Shown: one piece after another, positions 15,987 to 25,090 of the stretch
Numbering within the stretch: the stretch's first letter is position 1
Layout: each line of letters starts with the position of its first letter
Origin: Pleurocapsales cyanobacterium LEGE 10410
GTDB lineage: Bacteria > Cyanobacteriota > Cyanobacteriia > Cyanobacteriales > Xenococcaceae
Length of the DNA: 50,307 nucleotides
Assembly: GCA_015207195.1 (NCBI GenBank)
Contig: JADEXJ010000030.1
Coordinates: forward strand, 1 to 50,307
Direction: 5' to 3'
Program-made: the position numbers and the translations under genes
Notes under the pieces: model-generated
What the model was told of the DNA's origin: nothing
Database searches by the model: none
The model's input: the letters and a program-made list of their open reading frames with translations, nothing else

Positions 15987-16219
15987 GATCTGCCCTCTGC
16001 TTTTAGTTTCTCAATTTCTGCTTCTGTAAGATAGTTTCTAGCTGTGGCAGTCCTTAAGGAGCGAATTTCAGTAAGACTTGGTAATTCTATCTTTTCCTCT
16101 AGATTCTCTGACAAAATATGGATAATCTCAGCATTGATACTGCGGTGATTGGCAGCAGAGATCTTCTTGAGTTTTTGATGTAACTCGTCAGGGACATTTT
16201 TGATCGTAATACTGGGCAT
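15983..16219 (-). CDS. vapB: VapB/FitA-like antitoxin (Arc-type)
   Basis: From the ATG at 16219 the protein has 78 residues, MPSITIKNVPDELHQKLKK, the Arc/FitA ribbon-helix-helix signature, then SINAEIIHILSENLEE and a C-terminal helix that would wrap the toxin. The frame is open further to 16261, but this start gives the standard family N-terminus. It lies directly before the PIN toxin with a 3-base overlap. RHH antitoxins also repress their own promoter. Confidence 0.88.
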   Translation of the reverse strand: MPSITIKNVPDELHQKLKKISAANHRSINAEIIHILSENLEEKIELPSLTEIRSLRTATARNYLTEAEIEKLKAEGRS

Positions 16220-16279
16220 GGTTGCATTTTGATTGCTAAATGGTTGCCCGAATTTTAACACGTAAACCTAAAGTTTCAA

Positions 16280-17081
16280 TTACTTTGATGTTCGGGGACG
16301 ATAAACTCCAGGTTTAATTCGTGACCAATATTTACCCAAATAGCCTTTGCGACTTAGAACATTAGAAATAGAGGTACGAACTTTATTTCTCTGAACTTTA
16401 TTCCAGTCCGACCGAACTGATTGAGGATAGAGATAATCAATCACATCGTCAATAGAAAAGCGAAGCAGCGCGTTGCGCGGGTTCCCCGCGTTGTAGCGAC
16501 TGCTTCAAGAAGCGTTTGGGACGATTTTCCTCTATGTATCCCTCGATTGTTGACAACAGCGTCGGCTTTAATTTATCCGAGGGTGGCAGGTCACAAGGCT
16601 TATTACTTTTTCTCCCTGAAAACCGATTTATGGTCACTGAGTCGATAGCTAGATCTTCATCTTCGTTCTGTTCGAGAAATGCTTCATCTTTTGATTTAGC
16701 TATATAGCAGTTGTTGTTAAACTCATCAGGTTCCAAATAACCTCGTCTTATCGCCTCCTCTAGATATAACTCAACTAATTCTGAGCTTAGTTCGATATCC
16801 AACTCGCGATTAATTAGATGGTGTAAGTAATTTTGGTGTAATGCCTTACCCGAATCTGAATTGGACACGGATTCAATTACTGACATTGCTTTAAACAGAT
16901 CGAGCGTCCATCTTCTCATTTGTTCGACCGAACTTGGAGCTAAATTCTCTTCATCTACCACAGAGGGAGCAGGGGACGAGCGATCGAACTCAGGCTCGGC
17001 TTGGGGTAATTTAAGATTAACCCTTTGATTGTCTAAGCTTTGGTGTGAAGTAGACCCGTTATTGTGTCGTCCATCGCTCAA
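16280..17081 (-). pseudogene. Hypothetical DNA-binding-like gene split by a palindromic insert
   Basis: The readable first part (residues 1 to about 195) contains a helical stretch, VEQMRRWTLDLFKAM to LELYLEEAIRRGYLEPDEF, and ends in repeat-derived residues LQRGEPAQRAASLFY. Directly past the insert, a second frame continues SIDDVIDYLYPQSVRSDW, then SNVLSRKGYLGKYW and GVYRPRTSK, a winged-helix-like tail, with stop at 16280. Removing 52 bp (16463-16514) rejoins KRF to SIDDVID in frame. So the gene was broken by the insert. The start is a TTG at 17081; the frame is open to about 17183. It may still make a truncated protein. Confidence 0.7.
16463..16514. repeat. 52-bp palindromic insert that frameshifts its host gene
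   Basis: Arms GAAGCAG (16462-16468) and CTGCTTC (16500-16506) flank a core, CGCGGGTTCCCCGCG, shared with the insert at 14326. The host sequence shows an imperfect duplication of CGCTT at both edges (16512-16514 and 16460-16462 region). A length of 52 is not a multiple of three, which explains the frame break. This is a small mobile palindrome caught at the base level. Confidence 0.75.
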
Positions 17082-17194
17082 ACTCGATCCGATTGAGTTA
17101 TCTTCAAGGGTTAGAACATCTCTGCTTATGAGTGAAATAAGACGTGTGTTAATGTCGATAACTCTATTGTGACTGAGTTTTTAGCCTCAAACAG

Positions 17195-17224
17195 CCTGAT
17201 TGCTCATAAGGAGGAGCAGTCAGG
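17195..17224. terminator. Inverted repeat, possible terminator of the parA operon
   Basis: CCTGATTGCTC and GAGCAGTCAGG form an 11-bp stem with one mismatch around a short purine-rich loop. It is located 110-140 bp after the small partition gene and before the hypothetical gene at 17081, on the minus strand. No clear U-run follows, so it may instead be a regulator site. The rest of 17082-17333 shows no gene. Confidence 0.35.
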
Positions 17225-17333
17225 GGTCATGCCGAGATCTGAGTCACATCATGCCATATCTTTCTCAAACTCTTACTTGATATTGGTTCTGGTTCAAAAT
17301 TGTTGGGAAAATTTATGATACAGCTTTACGGTT

Positions 17334-17636
17334 TTACGGCAAGCCGTATTTTTCAGTCAACATTTCTGCAACTACTTCTTTTAAAGTTTTCCCTTCTCTC
17401 TTGCACTCAGCTACCCAGTGCTGTCTCCACGATCTAGGTACTTTAATAGTTAAGCTTACCTCTTTCTCTTTGACTGTTTCCGCCTCAGTCATATTTTCTG
17501 TATTTGCGTCTAACTGTAAAGCTGGTTTTACAGCTTCCTGTTTTGTTGTATCTAAGGGAGCAGACTTATTATCTTTATCTGCTTCACTGTTTTCTCCCCT
17601 AGCTTTTTTCAACAAATTGCCGTATTTACCTGTCAT
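17334..17636 (-). CDS. ParG/RHH-like partner of ParA
   Basis: From the ATG at 17636, which overlaps the parA stop as ATGA, the protein has 100 residues. The N-terminal half is basic and unstructured, then acidic. The C-terminal part, SLTIKVPRSWRQHWVAECKR and LKEVVAEMLTEKYGLP, is a ribbon-helix-helix fold. This layout (flexible tail plus C-terminal RHH) is that of ParG-type centromere-binding proteins which stimulate ParA. The frame is open to 17684 but the overlap start is preferred. Confidence 0.72.
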   Translation of the reverse strand: MTGKYGNLLKKARGENSEADKDNKSAPLDTTKQEAVKPALQLDANTENMTEAETVKEKEVSLTIKVPRSWRQHWVAECKREGKTLKEVVAEMLTEKYGLP

Positions 17637-18232
17637 TTTAGGATCTCCAAAATTTCTTTTCCTACTTCTTTGTAATCTCGCCATGCTTTACGCAGATCTG
17701 CATTCTTCAAGTCTCTAATCGGAACACCAGCTAAAGCTGCTTTTTGATAGCCAGCAGTTCGACGAATTAAGGTTTCAAATATAGGGACATCAGACTGCTT
17801 GAGTTCTTGTTTCATTACCTCTCCTTCCTTACTTGGATAAGGAGGAACGATTGTAATCAAAAATCGAAAAGTAGCCGTTTCTCCCAGGTCTGATGCTGTC
17901 TGTAACATCGGTTCTAAACTCACTACATCAGGGGTAGTAGGCAGAATTAACAAATCGCAGCCTGTAGCTAATTCTTGTAAATCGCTAGTGTCTGGACGGG
18001 CTGGAGTATCGATAACAACATAATCGTTACCGCCGATACTCTTCATGGCTTGTTTTTCTGAGACTACAGAAAAAGGAAACGAACCGCGTTCTGCCCACGA
18101 TAAAGATGTTCGATTGGGGTCGCCATCAACTAATATAGTCTTTCCTAATTCGCTGAAGAAGGTAGCAACATGAATAGCAGTAGTGCTTTTAGCTACTCCT
18201 CCTTTATATCCAGTGACAGTAACGATTTTCAT
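17633..18232 (-). CDS. parA: ParA-family partition ATPase
   Basis: The 199-residue protein has the deviant Walker A motif TGYKGGVAKSTTA at its very N-terminus, Walker A' LVDGDPNR, and Walker B YVVIDTPARPD. Small ParA proteins without an N-terminal DNA-binding domain (type Ib) move plasmids over the nucleoid and need a separate centromere-binding protein, here the next gene. The region upstream (18233-18360) has several GTTTTACAG-like repeats and a long inverted repeat, which may be the centromere and operator. The plasmid thus has a second partition system besides parM. Confidence 0.92.
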   Translation of the reverse strand: MKIVTVTGYKGGVAKSTTAIHVATFFSELGKTILVDGDPNRTSLSWAERGSFPFSVVSEKQAMKSIGGNDYVVIDTPARPDTSDLQELATGCDLLILPTTPDVVSLEPMLQTASDLGETATFRFLITIVPPYPSKEGEVMKQELKQSDVPIFETLIRRTAGYQKAALAGVPIRDLKNADLRKAWRDYKEVGKEILEILK

Positions 18233-18309
18233 GTTCTGATACTGTTTTACATATTTATGTCAACACAGTTTTACAGCTCTCCTACTAGATGTCAATACGG
18301 CTTTGTGTA

Positions 18310-18359
18310 AAGTAGGTTAGCTGGTTAACTGTAAAACCATAAATACAGCTAACCTACTT
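18310..18359. repeat. Inverted repeat with GTTTTACAG motifs upstream of parA
   Basis: AAGTAGGTTAGCTG and CAGCTAACCTACTT are perfect 14-bp arms around 22 bp that include TAACTGTAAAACC. Related words, CTGTTTTACAT (18242) and CAGTTTTACAG (18260), lie between it and the parA start, plus GTTTTACGG near 17328. Such repeats upstream of a parA operon are candidates for its centromere or operator. Confidence 0.5.
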
Positions 18360-18485
18360 AATTTTTAAATTTAAACCCTGTTCTTTCTATCATCAAGCTC
18401 ATTGGGCATTGAGCCGAGATGGATGTAAAATCCTGCAAAATGGTCTGGAAACTATTGACATATCTAGGTTTAGTAATTTTCACTA

Positions 18486-18527
18486 TTAATCCATCCAGAA
18501 CTCTTGAAACCGATTTGGCGAGAATAG
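18486..18527 (-). pseudogene. Relic of a tyrosine recombinase C-terminus
   Basis: The minus strand encodes LFSPNRFQEFWMD followed by a stop. The integrase at 20634 ends MSPQRFENFWMD and a stop, so this is the C-terminal stub of a closely related recombinase. It marks an old integrase copy that was deleted when the Tn3-like transposase arrived or was rearranged. The remaining 18530-18775 shows no gene. Confidence 0.6.
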
Positions 18528-18775
18528 AAGGTTCATGTCACCAGACGCAACCTAACCTTGAAACCATTGAAATGTCTAGCTCATAGCCTTTGATAATCTT
18601 CTACCTATTCCACCTCAAAACCCTCTTGATTCATAAGTTTTATAAATACTTGCTTTGGTTCGTATTTGACAATCACTAATAAATCTGCACTTTTAATAAA
18701 CTTTTTTCAAACTATTCCTCGTTCAAGAGATACTTTTCTTCAGCAGATAATATTTCGTTCAGGAAAAGTAGATGA

Positions 18776-20524
18776 ATGGTCAAAGCCAATTGGGATACAG
18801 AAGAGTTAATTGAAAATTGGACACTTTTACCAGCCGAATTGAATCTAGTTGGTAACAAAGTTGGCGCGAATAAGATTGGTTTTGCTGTTTTGCTGAAATA
18901 TTTCCAACATTTTGCTCGTTTTCCTGACTCTCCCAAAGAAATACCAGACGTTATTGTCTCTTACATTGCCCAACAAATTCAAATTCCCTCTAATTCTTAT
19001 TCTGATTATGATTGGCAGGGACGCTCTATCACAAATCATCGTGCTGCCATTCGTAAATTATTCGGATTTCGAGTCGCCAAGGTTACTGATGGAGAAGAGA
19101 CGGTTGATTGGTTGAAAGCAGAAATTATCGAATCCGAACAACGAATCGAACCAATTACAGAGCTTGTCTATAAAAGGTTCAGAGAATTACAGATTGAACC
19201 TCCAACACGAGGTAGAGTCGAGCGTTTAATCAAAAGTGCAGTTGCTAAATATGAAGCTGATTTTGCAGAACAGACTCTCAATAAACTCACTCGAGAGATA
19301 ACAGAACAAGTGGAAACCTTTATTTCTGGTTTACAGCAGCAGATGGAGGAGGGGCTAGAAAAATTAGATAAGGGAATGCCTAAAAACAAGGGTGTGGGTA
19401 TTTTGAGCAAAGGTAATAAAGGCTTAATCAGACTCAGCCCTTTCGATGCTCTACCAGACCCGATTAATCTCAGACAATTGAAGGGAGAAATTAACCGTCT
19501 CTGGCATAAAACCAGTTTGTTAGACATTCTCAAAGAGACTGACTTAAGAATAGATTTTACCCGTAAATTTAAGAGTATGGGTACGAGGGAAATACTAGAC
19601 AGAGAAACATTGCAGAAGCGTTTATTACTCTGTCTATTTGGCATGGGGACGAATACGGGATTAAAACGGATTAATACGGGAATAGATGGCGAAAACTACC
19701 AAGATTTAATTTATGTCCGTCGTCGCTATATCCACAAAGACCAATTACGTAGTGCCATAGCCGAGATAGTCAATGCCACCTTTGAGATTCGCTTGCCTCA
19801 TATCTGGGGGGAAGGAACTACTACCTGCGCCAGTGACAGTAAGCATTTTGGGGCTTGGGAACAGAATCTTATTACTCAGTATCATCTCCGCTACGGTGGT
19901 AGAGGAGTAATGATTTACTGGCACGTTGAGAAGAATTCTACCTGCATCTATTCTCAGCTAAAAACCTGCTCTAGTAGTGAAGTCTCCGCTATGATTAATG
20001 GGGTTTTGAAGCACTGCACCAGTATGGAAGTGAAGAAGAATTATGTAGACAGTCACGGTCAAAGCGAGGTGGCTTTTGCCTTTACCCACTTGCTGGGCTT
20101 TCAGTTAATGCCCAGGCTTAAAAGAATTAAGGTACAGAAGCTCTATCGCCCTCATGCAGGAGTTCCCGATGCTTATCCCAATCTAGAACCTGTCATGACT
20201 CGTCCCATAAACTGGGACTTAATTCGCCAGCAGTACGACCAGATGGTGAAGTATGCCACTGCTTTGAGGTTGGGGACGGCAGAAACCGAAGCCATACTCA
20301 AACGGTTTAGTAAGAATCCTTTTAAACATCCTACCTATCTGGCTTTGATGGAATTAGGGAGGGTAATTAAAACTATTTTCCTCTGTCAGTATCTCGACTC
20401 GGAAGCTGTGCGCCGAGAGATTAATGAGGGTTTGAATGTAGTAGAGAGATGGAATGGAGTTAATAATTTTATCTTCTACGGTAAGGGTGGGGAGTTTGCC
20501 TCCAATCGCTTGGACATACTCTAA
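18776..20524 (+). pseudogene. tnpA: Tn3-family transposase, internally deleted and C-truncated
   Basis: The 582 residues start with a DUF4158-type N-terminal domain (about 1-170) and contain the Tn3 catalytic core: [15 protein letters not shown] (first Asp), [15 protein letters not shown] (second Asp) and [12 protein letters not shown] (Glu region), ending [11 protein letters not shown]. Intact family members have nearly 1000 residues, so about 300 residues between the N-terminal domain and the core are missing, and the last 40 or so are lost at the junction near 20510. No Tn3 terminal repeats or resolvase are seen. It is probably inactive. Confidence 0.8.
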
Positions 20525-20623
20525 TAGGCGTTTAGCTTCTCTAAGATGACTATCTCCTTTAAGATCATAAGAAGTTCTACCATCAAAAAAATCGATGACT
20601 TTTTGTTTATAGTTTTCCTGCAT
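20495..20623 (-). pseudogene. N-terminal stub of a SAM-dependent methyltransferase
   Basis: From the ATG at 20623 the minus strand reads MQENYKQKVIDFFDGRTSYD, then [13 protein letters not shown], which resembles the N-terminal helices of class I methyltransferases just before the VLDVATGTG motif. The frame then runs into the reverse strand of the truncated Tn3 transposase near 20515, so the SAM-binding core is absent. It marks a deletion or rearrangement junction. The assignment is from memory of the family's N-terminus. Confidence 0.5.
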
Positions 20624-20633
20624 TTTTCGAGCT

Positions 20634-21242
20634 TTAATCCATCCAGAAATTTTCAAACCTTTGGGGTGACATCTGAGTATAGCAAACCGTGTGATGAATA
20701 TTTTTATGCCCCAAATAATCCTGAATCGCCCTCGTGTCGTGTCCTTGGGCAGCTAGATAATAACCACAGGCATGACGCAGTTGATGGGGATGAACCTGGA
20801 AAGGAAGACCAGCTAATTCTCCCGCCCTAGCTATGATGTGGCGAATTGAGCGAGTTGAAAGAGGGGCTTTTCGTTCGGAAACAAAAACATAGCTCATATC
20901 GGCATAGTCTCTCTGGAGAGCGCGTAAAGCTCTTAGTTCGGGCGAGCGTAAAGGATGAATGCTGTCGCGACCATGTTTGACCCGATGCACCTCAATGTAA
21001 CCACCTGCTAAATCTATCTGCGTCCATTTGAGAGCTACTAATTCAGCCGTTCTCAGTCCGTGACGGAACATCAGTAAAATAATTGCTCCATCTCTGATAC
21101 CATGACGACCTACTTTTTTGGCTGCGCGGATCATGGCATTAATTTCTGACGACCGCAGGTATTCTCTTTCTCTAGTTGATGGTTTTTTCGGTGGAGGAAA
21201 AAACTTTGCCGAAAACGGAAGTTGGACAGTTGTTTGTAGCAT
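20634..21242 (-). CDS. Tyrosine recombinase/integrase (XerC/FimB type)
   Basis: The 202-residue protein keeps all catalytic residues: Arg in MFRHGLRTAELVAL, His-x-x-Arg in HPHQLRHACGY, His in IQDYLGHKN and the nucleophile Tyr in VCYTQMS. It lacks a full N-terminal arm-binding domain, like the short FimB-type recombinases. Such enzymes invert or integrate DNA or resolve multimers. Its start may be a non-ATG codon. The C-terminal relic at 18486 is a second copy. Plasmid dimer resolution is a plausible job. Confidence 0.85.
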   Translation of the reverse strand: MLQTTVQLPFSAKFFPPPKKPSTREREYLRSSEINAMIRAAKKVGRHGIRDGAIILLMFRHGLRTAELVALKWTQIDLAGGYIEVHRVKHGRDSIHPLRSPELRALRALQRDYADMSYVFVSERKAPLSTRSIRHIIARAGELAGLPFQVHPHQLRHACGYYLAAQGHDTRAIQDYLGHKNIHHTVCYTQMSPQRFENFWMD

Positions 21243-21406
21243 GGGTCAAGTCCTCATGCTGGCGCTTATATCTTCATGATACTTTGCCTAAAAGGAGACG
21301 AACTAGGCAAAGATATGATTTGTATTTCTTATCATTCAACCCCAAAAATGGTATCAAAAATCACAAATTATTTAAGGTTGCACTTCGTCGCACGAACCTT
21401 CTATTT

Positions 21407-21424
21407 CCGCCGATTTAGCGGCGG
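21407..21424. terminator. GC-rich hairpin between integrase and ABM gene
   Basis: CCGCCG and CGGCGG pair around ATTTAG. The stem is short and GC-rich, placed 17 bp downstream of the monooxygenase gene stop. A minus-strand terminator would end the ABM transcript elsewhere, so this site may act on the plus strand or be a small palindromic repeat. 21243-21400 contains nothing else I can identify. Confidence 0.35.
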
Positions 21425-21440
21425 GAGGGTGAGCGTCAAT

Positions 21441-22019
21441 CTAGCCATCTAATGCTGATGGATGAAGCCATTGGTAGAATAGGCGGGTTAGTTGTGGCAT
21501 CACCATATAGGTAAGTAAGATTACTACTAATCCAGTCACGATCGCCTGATGAATTAAGTGAGGCAAATCTACCAATAAGGGCGCTAAAATATGACCCAAC
21601 AAAACAACACAAAAATAAACTCCAATCCAGGTGACAAAAGCAGTCTTGTACCTCGGTGGCGGAGAGGAAGCAGTAATTTTTCCTGGTAAAGTTACCAGTG
21701 CTTCTAAACCAGTAATAACCTGTACATCTTCAGGTTTTTCCGTCAAAGGTTTCGCTCGTTCAATCCATTTTTTTCTAACGGGCGATCGCATCCACTGGCA
21801 AAGATTTTTGTAGCTATCAAAGCGCAAGATAATTACGTATTCTAATTGAAAATCACTTCTCGGTCTAAGAATAGTCACTCCGCCATGACCTGGAAACTGT
21901 CGCGCTGCTTGAGAAATTCCTTGAAGCCACTCTTCGTAACCTCGTTCGCGACCAGGACGAACATAATGGGAAATTATTGCAGTCACTTGCTGGTTCTGGG
22001 AATTTTCAGCTATGTTCAT
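21441..22019 (-). CDS. Antibiotic biosynthesis monooxygenase (ABM) domain protein with membrane anchor
   Basis: The 192-residue protein has an ABM ferredoxin-like domain (residues 10-110: VTAIISHYVRPGRERGYEEW, then GGVTILRP, and YVIILRFDSYKNLCQW) followed by two membrane helices (VTWIGVYFCVVLLGHIL and GLVVILLTYMVM). The ABM part often oxidises quinol-like substrates without cofactor; here the anchor would place it on a membrane. It follows the amidohydrolase gene by about 40 bp on the same strand, so they likely form one operon with the quinol monooxygenase-like gene at 24476. Confidence 0.85.
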   Translation of the reverse strand: MNIAENSQNQQVTAIISHYVRPGRERGYEEWLQGISQAARQFPGHGGVTILRPRSDFQLEYVIILRFDSYKNLCQWMRSPVRKKWIERAKPLTEKPEDVQVITGLEALVTLPGKITASSPPPRYKTAFVTWIGVYFCVVLLGHILAPLLVDLPHLIHQAIVTGLVVILLTYMVMPQLTRLFYQWLHPSALDG

Positions 22020-22061
22020 TTTCTTACGTAATTTAGCTCAATCAATGTTGCAGCTCTAAAA

Positions 22062-24035
22062 TTAAATACAACAACCACAAACAATACCATTCCAAAAGTG
22101 GGCAAGACTTCTGACACTACTTAGAGAAGATAAGCCTCGATCTCGGTCGGTGTTGAGGGAATTGGTAGCAGAAAATAAATAACTTTGGTTTTTTGTAGAA
22201 GTAGAAACAACTCTTCGATTGTGTTCGCCACCAAAATATTTTACTGGAGACCAATCAGGACTAATAGGTAAAGGTGGAGGTGCTAAGTCTTGAAACTCTG
22301 CCGTAGCATAAACAGGCTTGCCGTCCACAATGGTTAATACTGATTCAATCTGTTTGATTTGTGCTTCGGGAACGGAAAAATAATCTTCTGACAATACAGC
22401 TAAGTCTGCTAACTGACCGGGAGCGATCGCGCCTTTGTTGCCGTCTTGATTAGAAAACCAAGCTGAAGCAGCGGTATAGAGACGTAAAGCTTCCATGCGC
22501 TCGAAGCAATTAGCTTCGGGATAAAGGGGAGTTCCGCCAATAGTTTTACCACTGACCAGCCAGTAAAGACCAACCCAAGGATTATAACCAGCAACGCGGG
22601 TTGCATCTGTCCCTGCGGACACGGGAACATCCATTGCTAACATTTGCTTAATCGGCGGGGTATGAGTAGCAGCCTCAAAACCATATCGGTTAATAAAATA
22701 TTCTCCCTGGTAAGCCATGCGATGCTGAATGGCAATGCCTCCCCCTAAAGCTTTAACCCGCTCGATATTTGGCTCGGAGATAGTTTCTGCATGGTCTAAA
22801 ATCCAGTGCATTCCGTCGAAGGGAATTTCCCGATTGACGTTCTCGAATACATCCAAAAATCGAGATATCGAGCGATCGTAGGTAGCATGAAGTCGGAAAG
22901 GCCAACCATTGGAAGCCAATAGTTTAATCACATCTGTGAGTTCGGCTTCCATGTCCATTGCTAAATCTGGTCGCGGTTCGGTAAAATCTTCAAAATCGGC
23001 AGCCGAAAAGACGAGCATTTCTCCTGCACCATTGAGACGATAAAAATCATCTCCCTGACCTGGATTGGCAATTTCAATCCAGCGCTCGAAGTCTTGGTAT
23101 TCATCCCCAGGATTTTGGGTAAATAGGTTGTAAGCAACCCTAACAGTCATTAGTCCTTCTTGATGAAGCTGGTTGATAATCTGATAATCATCGGGATAAT
23201 TCTGTCCTCCACCCCCAGCATCAATAACGCTGGTAATTCCCAGACGATTCATTTCTCGCATATACTGACGGGTAGAGTTAATCTGGTCTTCAGGACTAAG
23301 TTGTGGTCCAGAGGCAATCGCGGCATATAAAATAGTGGCGTTGGGCTTGGCAATTAACATTCCTGTAGGTTCGCCATTGCGATCGCGTTCGATGACCGAA
23401 CCAGGAGGGGCTTCCGTGTTGCGATCGATCCCTAAAGCTCTCAAGGCAGCACGATTAAGTAAAGCGCGATTATAAAGATTGAGGATAAAGACAGGAACAT
23501 CTTGAGAAACTGCGTTAATCTCCTTGAGAGTGGGCATTCGTTGTTCGGCAAATTGAAACTCACTCCAACCGCCAATCACTCTGACCCATTGTGGTGCTGG
23601 TGTTCTTCTCGCTTGTTCTCTAAGCATTCGCAGAGCATCTGCTAAAGATGGTACTCCATCCCAGCGTAATTCCATATTGTAGTTAAGACCACCTCGAATA
23701 AGATGAGTATGGGTATCGTTAATTCCTGGTATGACTGTTCGACCTCTGACATCGATAACTTGGGTATTATCTCCCCGATAAGCCATGATTTCTTTGTCAC
23801 TGCCAACTGCTAAAAACCGATTCTCTTTAATAGCAACGGCTTCTGCAAAGGAGCGTTTTTCATCTTGAGTGGCAATGCGACCATTAAACAAGATTAAGTC
23901 GGCTTTGGTATGGGAAGGGGGAGGATTTTGCGCGCTCCCATGACCTTTCCCCAGAATGTAGCTAGAAAATCCGGCGGCTAAAGCCAACTTGAAAAAATTT
24001 CTTCTTTTTATTCTTGTTCTTGATAAATTATTCAC
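22062..24035 (-). CDS. Exported amidohydrolase (YtcJ-like)
   Basis: The 657-residue protein starts with a twin-arginine-type signal (RIKRRNFFKLALAAGFSS), then an amidohydrolase fold. VRGRTVIPGINDTHTHLIRG carries the metal-binding HxH, with further His in MHWILDHAETI and Asp in VSAGTDATRV, and the return beta domain has KGAIAPGQLADLAVL. YtcJ-type enzymes hydrolyse C-N bonds in small molecules. The Tat signal suggests folding with metal before export. The C-terminal extension of about 60 residues is atypical. It lies in a minus-strand group with two ABM-domain genes. Confidence 0.88.
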   Translation of the reverse strand: MNNLSRTRIKRRNFFKLALAAGFSSYILGKGHGSAQNPPPSHTKADLILFNGRIATQDEKRSFAEAVAIKENRFLAVGSDKEIMAYRGDNTQVIDVRGRTVIPGINDTHTHLIRGGLNYNMELRWDGVPSLADALRMLREQARRTPAPQWVRVIGGWSEFQFAEQRMPTLKEINAVSQDVPVFILNLYNRALLNRAALRALGIDRNTEAPPGSVIERDRNGEPTGMLIAKPNATILYAAIASGPQLSPEDQINSTRQYMREMNRLGITSVIDAGGGGQNYPDDYQIINQLHQEGLMTVRVAYNLFTQNPGDEYQDFERWIEIANPGQGDDFYRLNGAGEMLVFSAADFEDFTEPRPDLAMDMEAELTDVIKLLASNGWPFRLHATYDRSISRFLDVFENVNREIPFDGMHWILDHAETISEPNIERVKALGGGIAIQHRMAYQGEYFINRYGFEAATHTPPIKQMLAMDVPVSAGTDATRVAGYNPWVGLYWLVSGKTIGGTPLYPEANCFERMEALRLYTAASAWFSNQDGNKGAIAPGQLADLAVLSEDYFSVPEAQIKQIESVLTIVDGKPVYATAEFQDLAPPPLPISPDWSPVKYFGGEHNRRVVSTSTKNQSYLFSATNSLNTDRDRGLSSLSSVRSLAHFWNGIVCGCCI

Positions 24036-24104
24036 AATCTAACTCCGATTAGAGAAGAGATTCAGCTTTCAAGAGGCTTGACAATTTTTGTTCTATACTT
24101 AGGG

Positions 24105-24476
24105 CTATAGTAGTCCATAGGTTAAATTTTTAATATCATAAACTTTTACATTAGTTTCTCCGTCAACTAGTTCAGGAAATTCTGCTAACAAAGGAGTGAT
24201 GTAGGGTTGTTGGAGATGTTCTGCTAGAGCAGCTCGACTCTGCCATTCCTCAAAATAGATAAAGGAATTAAAAATACCAACTTGTTCATAGACAATATAG
24301 CTAATGTTTTCTGGTTCCGATCTAGTTGGTTCTAAAGCAGCTTGAGTAAGCTCTAAAAAACGGGAACGTTTTTCTGGCTTGATTTTGTATCTTCCTACCA
24401 GGACTACTGGTATATCGACTGAATTATTTTGCCGATTAAACTCTTGAAGATTTCTTTGAGCATGATGATTAACCAT
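24105..24476 (-). CDS. Putative quinol monooxygenase (ABM, YgiN-like)
   Basis: The 123-residue protein is a single ABM domain: VVLVGRYKIKPEKRSRFLEL, then SEPENISYIVYEQV, FIYFEEWQSRAALAEHLQQP and a closing strand near VKVYDIKN. YgiN-type dimers oxidise quinols. It is the first gene of the minus-strand group with the amidohydrolase and the anchored ABM protein (69 bp between this gene and the next). A ribosome binding site (GGAAG) precedes the ATG. The 450 bp upstream (24477-24930) hold no gene I can support. Confidence 0.88.
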   Translation of the reverse strand: MVNHHAQRNLQEFNRQNNSVDIPVVLVGRYKIKPEKRSRFLELTQAALEPTRSEPENISYIVYEQVGIFNSFIYFEEWQSRAALAEHLQQPYITPLLAEFPELVDGETNVKVYDIKNLTYGLL

Positions 24477-24933
24477 TTTTTTCTTCCTTTCGACATATGC
24501 TTAAAATTCGCGGTTTAACTCCTTGTCCGAAGAAGTCCCCCAACTTATTAGTGGGATGATCTGACAACGCAAGATCTCTGTACACAAAATAGATACATTA
24601 AAGCATTAGTATTTTTACGAAAACATTACAAAAGCAAGGTCCAAATTGCTGTAACCGTATTTGTAAGATAAAGCAGTATTAATGAGTGTGATTGCCTTAG
24701 CCTTAAGTGTGATAAAAAGAAGAGCTTTGTAACCAAAACCAAAATATGCTCCACACGAAGCAGGAAGCGAAGCCTCGGTACAGCCATTTGCTGTACGCCA
24801 GTCATTGCATCCTTTTTGAAGTCTGAGGTGTAAGTCTCTTGAGGATAGGCTAATCGCTGAAAGTAAAATAAGTAAGAAGAGTGAAAGAGGAATCCCCTGA
24901 TAAATCGGAGGAAGCGTCAATAATGTATTACTA

Positions 24934-25090
24934 ACGAGTGTTGTCAGGTTCACAAAAGTAGCGAATGTTTCCTTTATGCTTGCCAACTACGATCCGATAA
25001 GCAAGATCCAGACCGATTCTCCTACCTTTACCGACTTCTTTAGTCGAAAAAAACGGCTTGAAGATTCGAGATTTAATCTCCTCCCGGCTT
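24934..25090 (-). pseudogene. Relic of a histidine kinase ATPase domain
   Basis: The minus strand encodes SREEIKSRIFKPFFSTKEVG, then KGRRIGLDLAYRIVVGKHKG, matching the F-box and G2 region of HATPase_c kinases (normally PFFTTK, GKGTGLGL, SYQIV, KHGG). The G2 glycines are partly lost and everything upstream is missing. It is a degraded C-terminal piece lying just after the RHH gene. Confidence 0.65.

Noticed and set aside
24615-24986. Minus-strand 123-codon frame with a hydrophobic stretch
   Set aside because: No family likeness, no ribosome binding site and it crosses the degraded kinase relic region; composition fits chance in AT-rich DNA.
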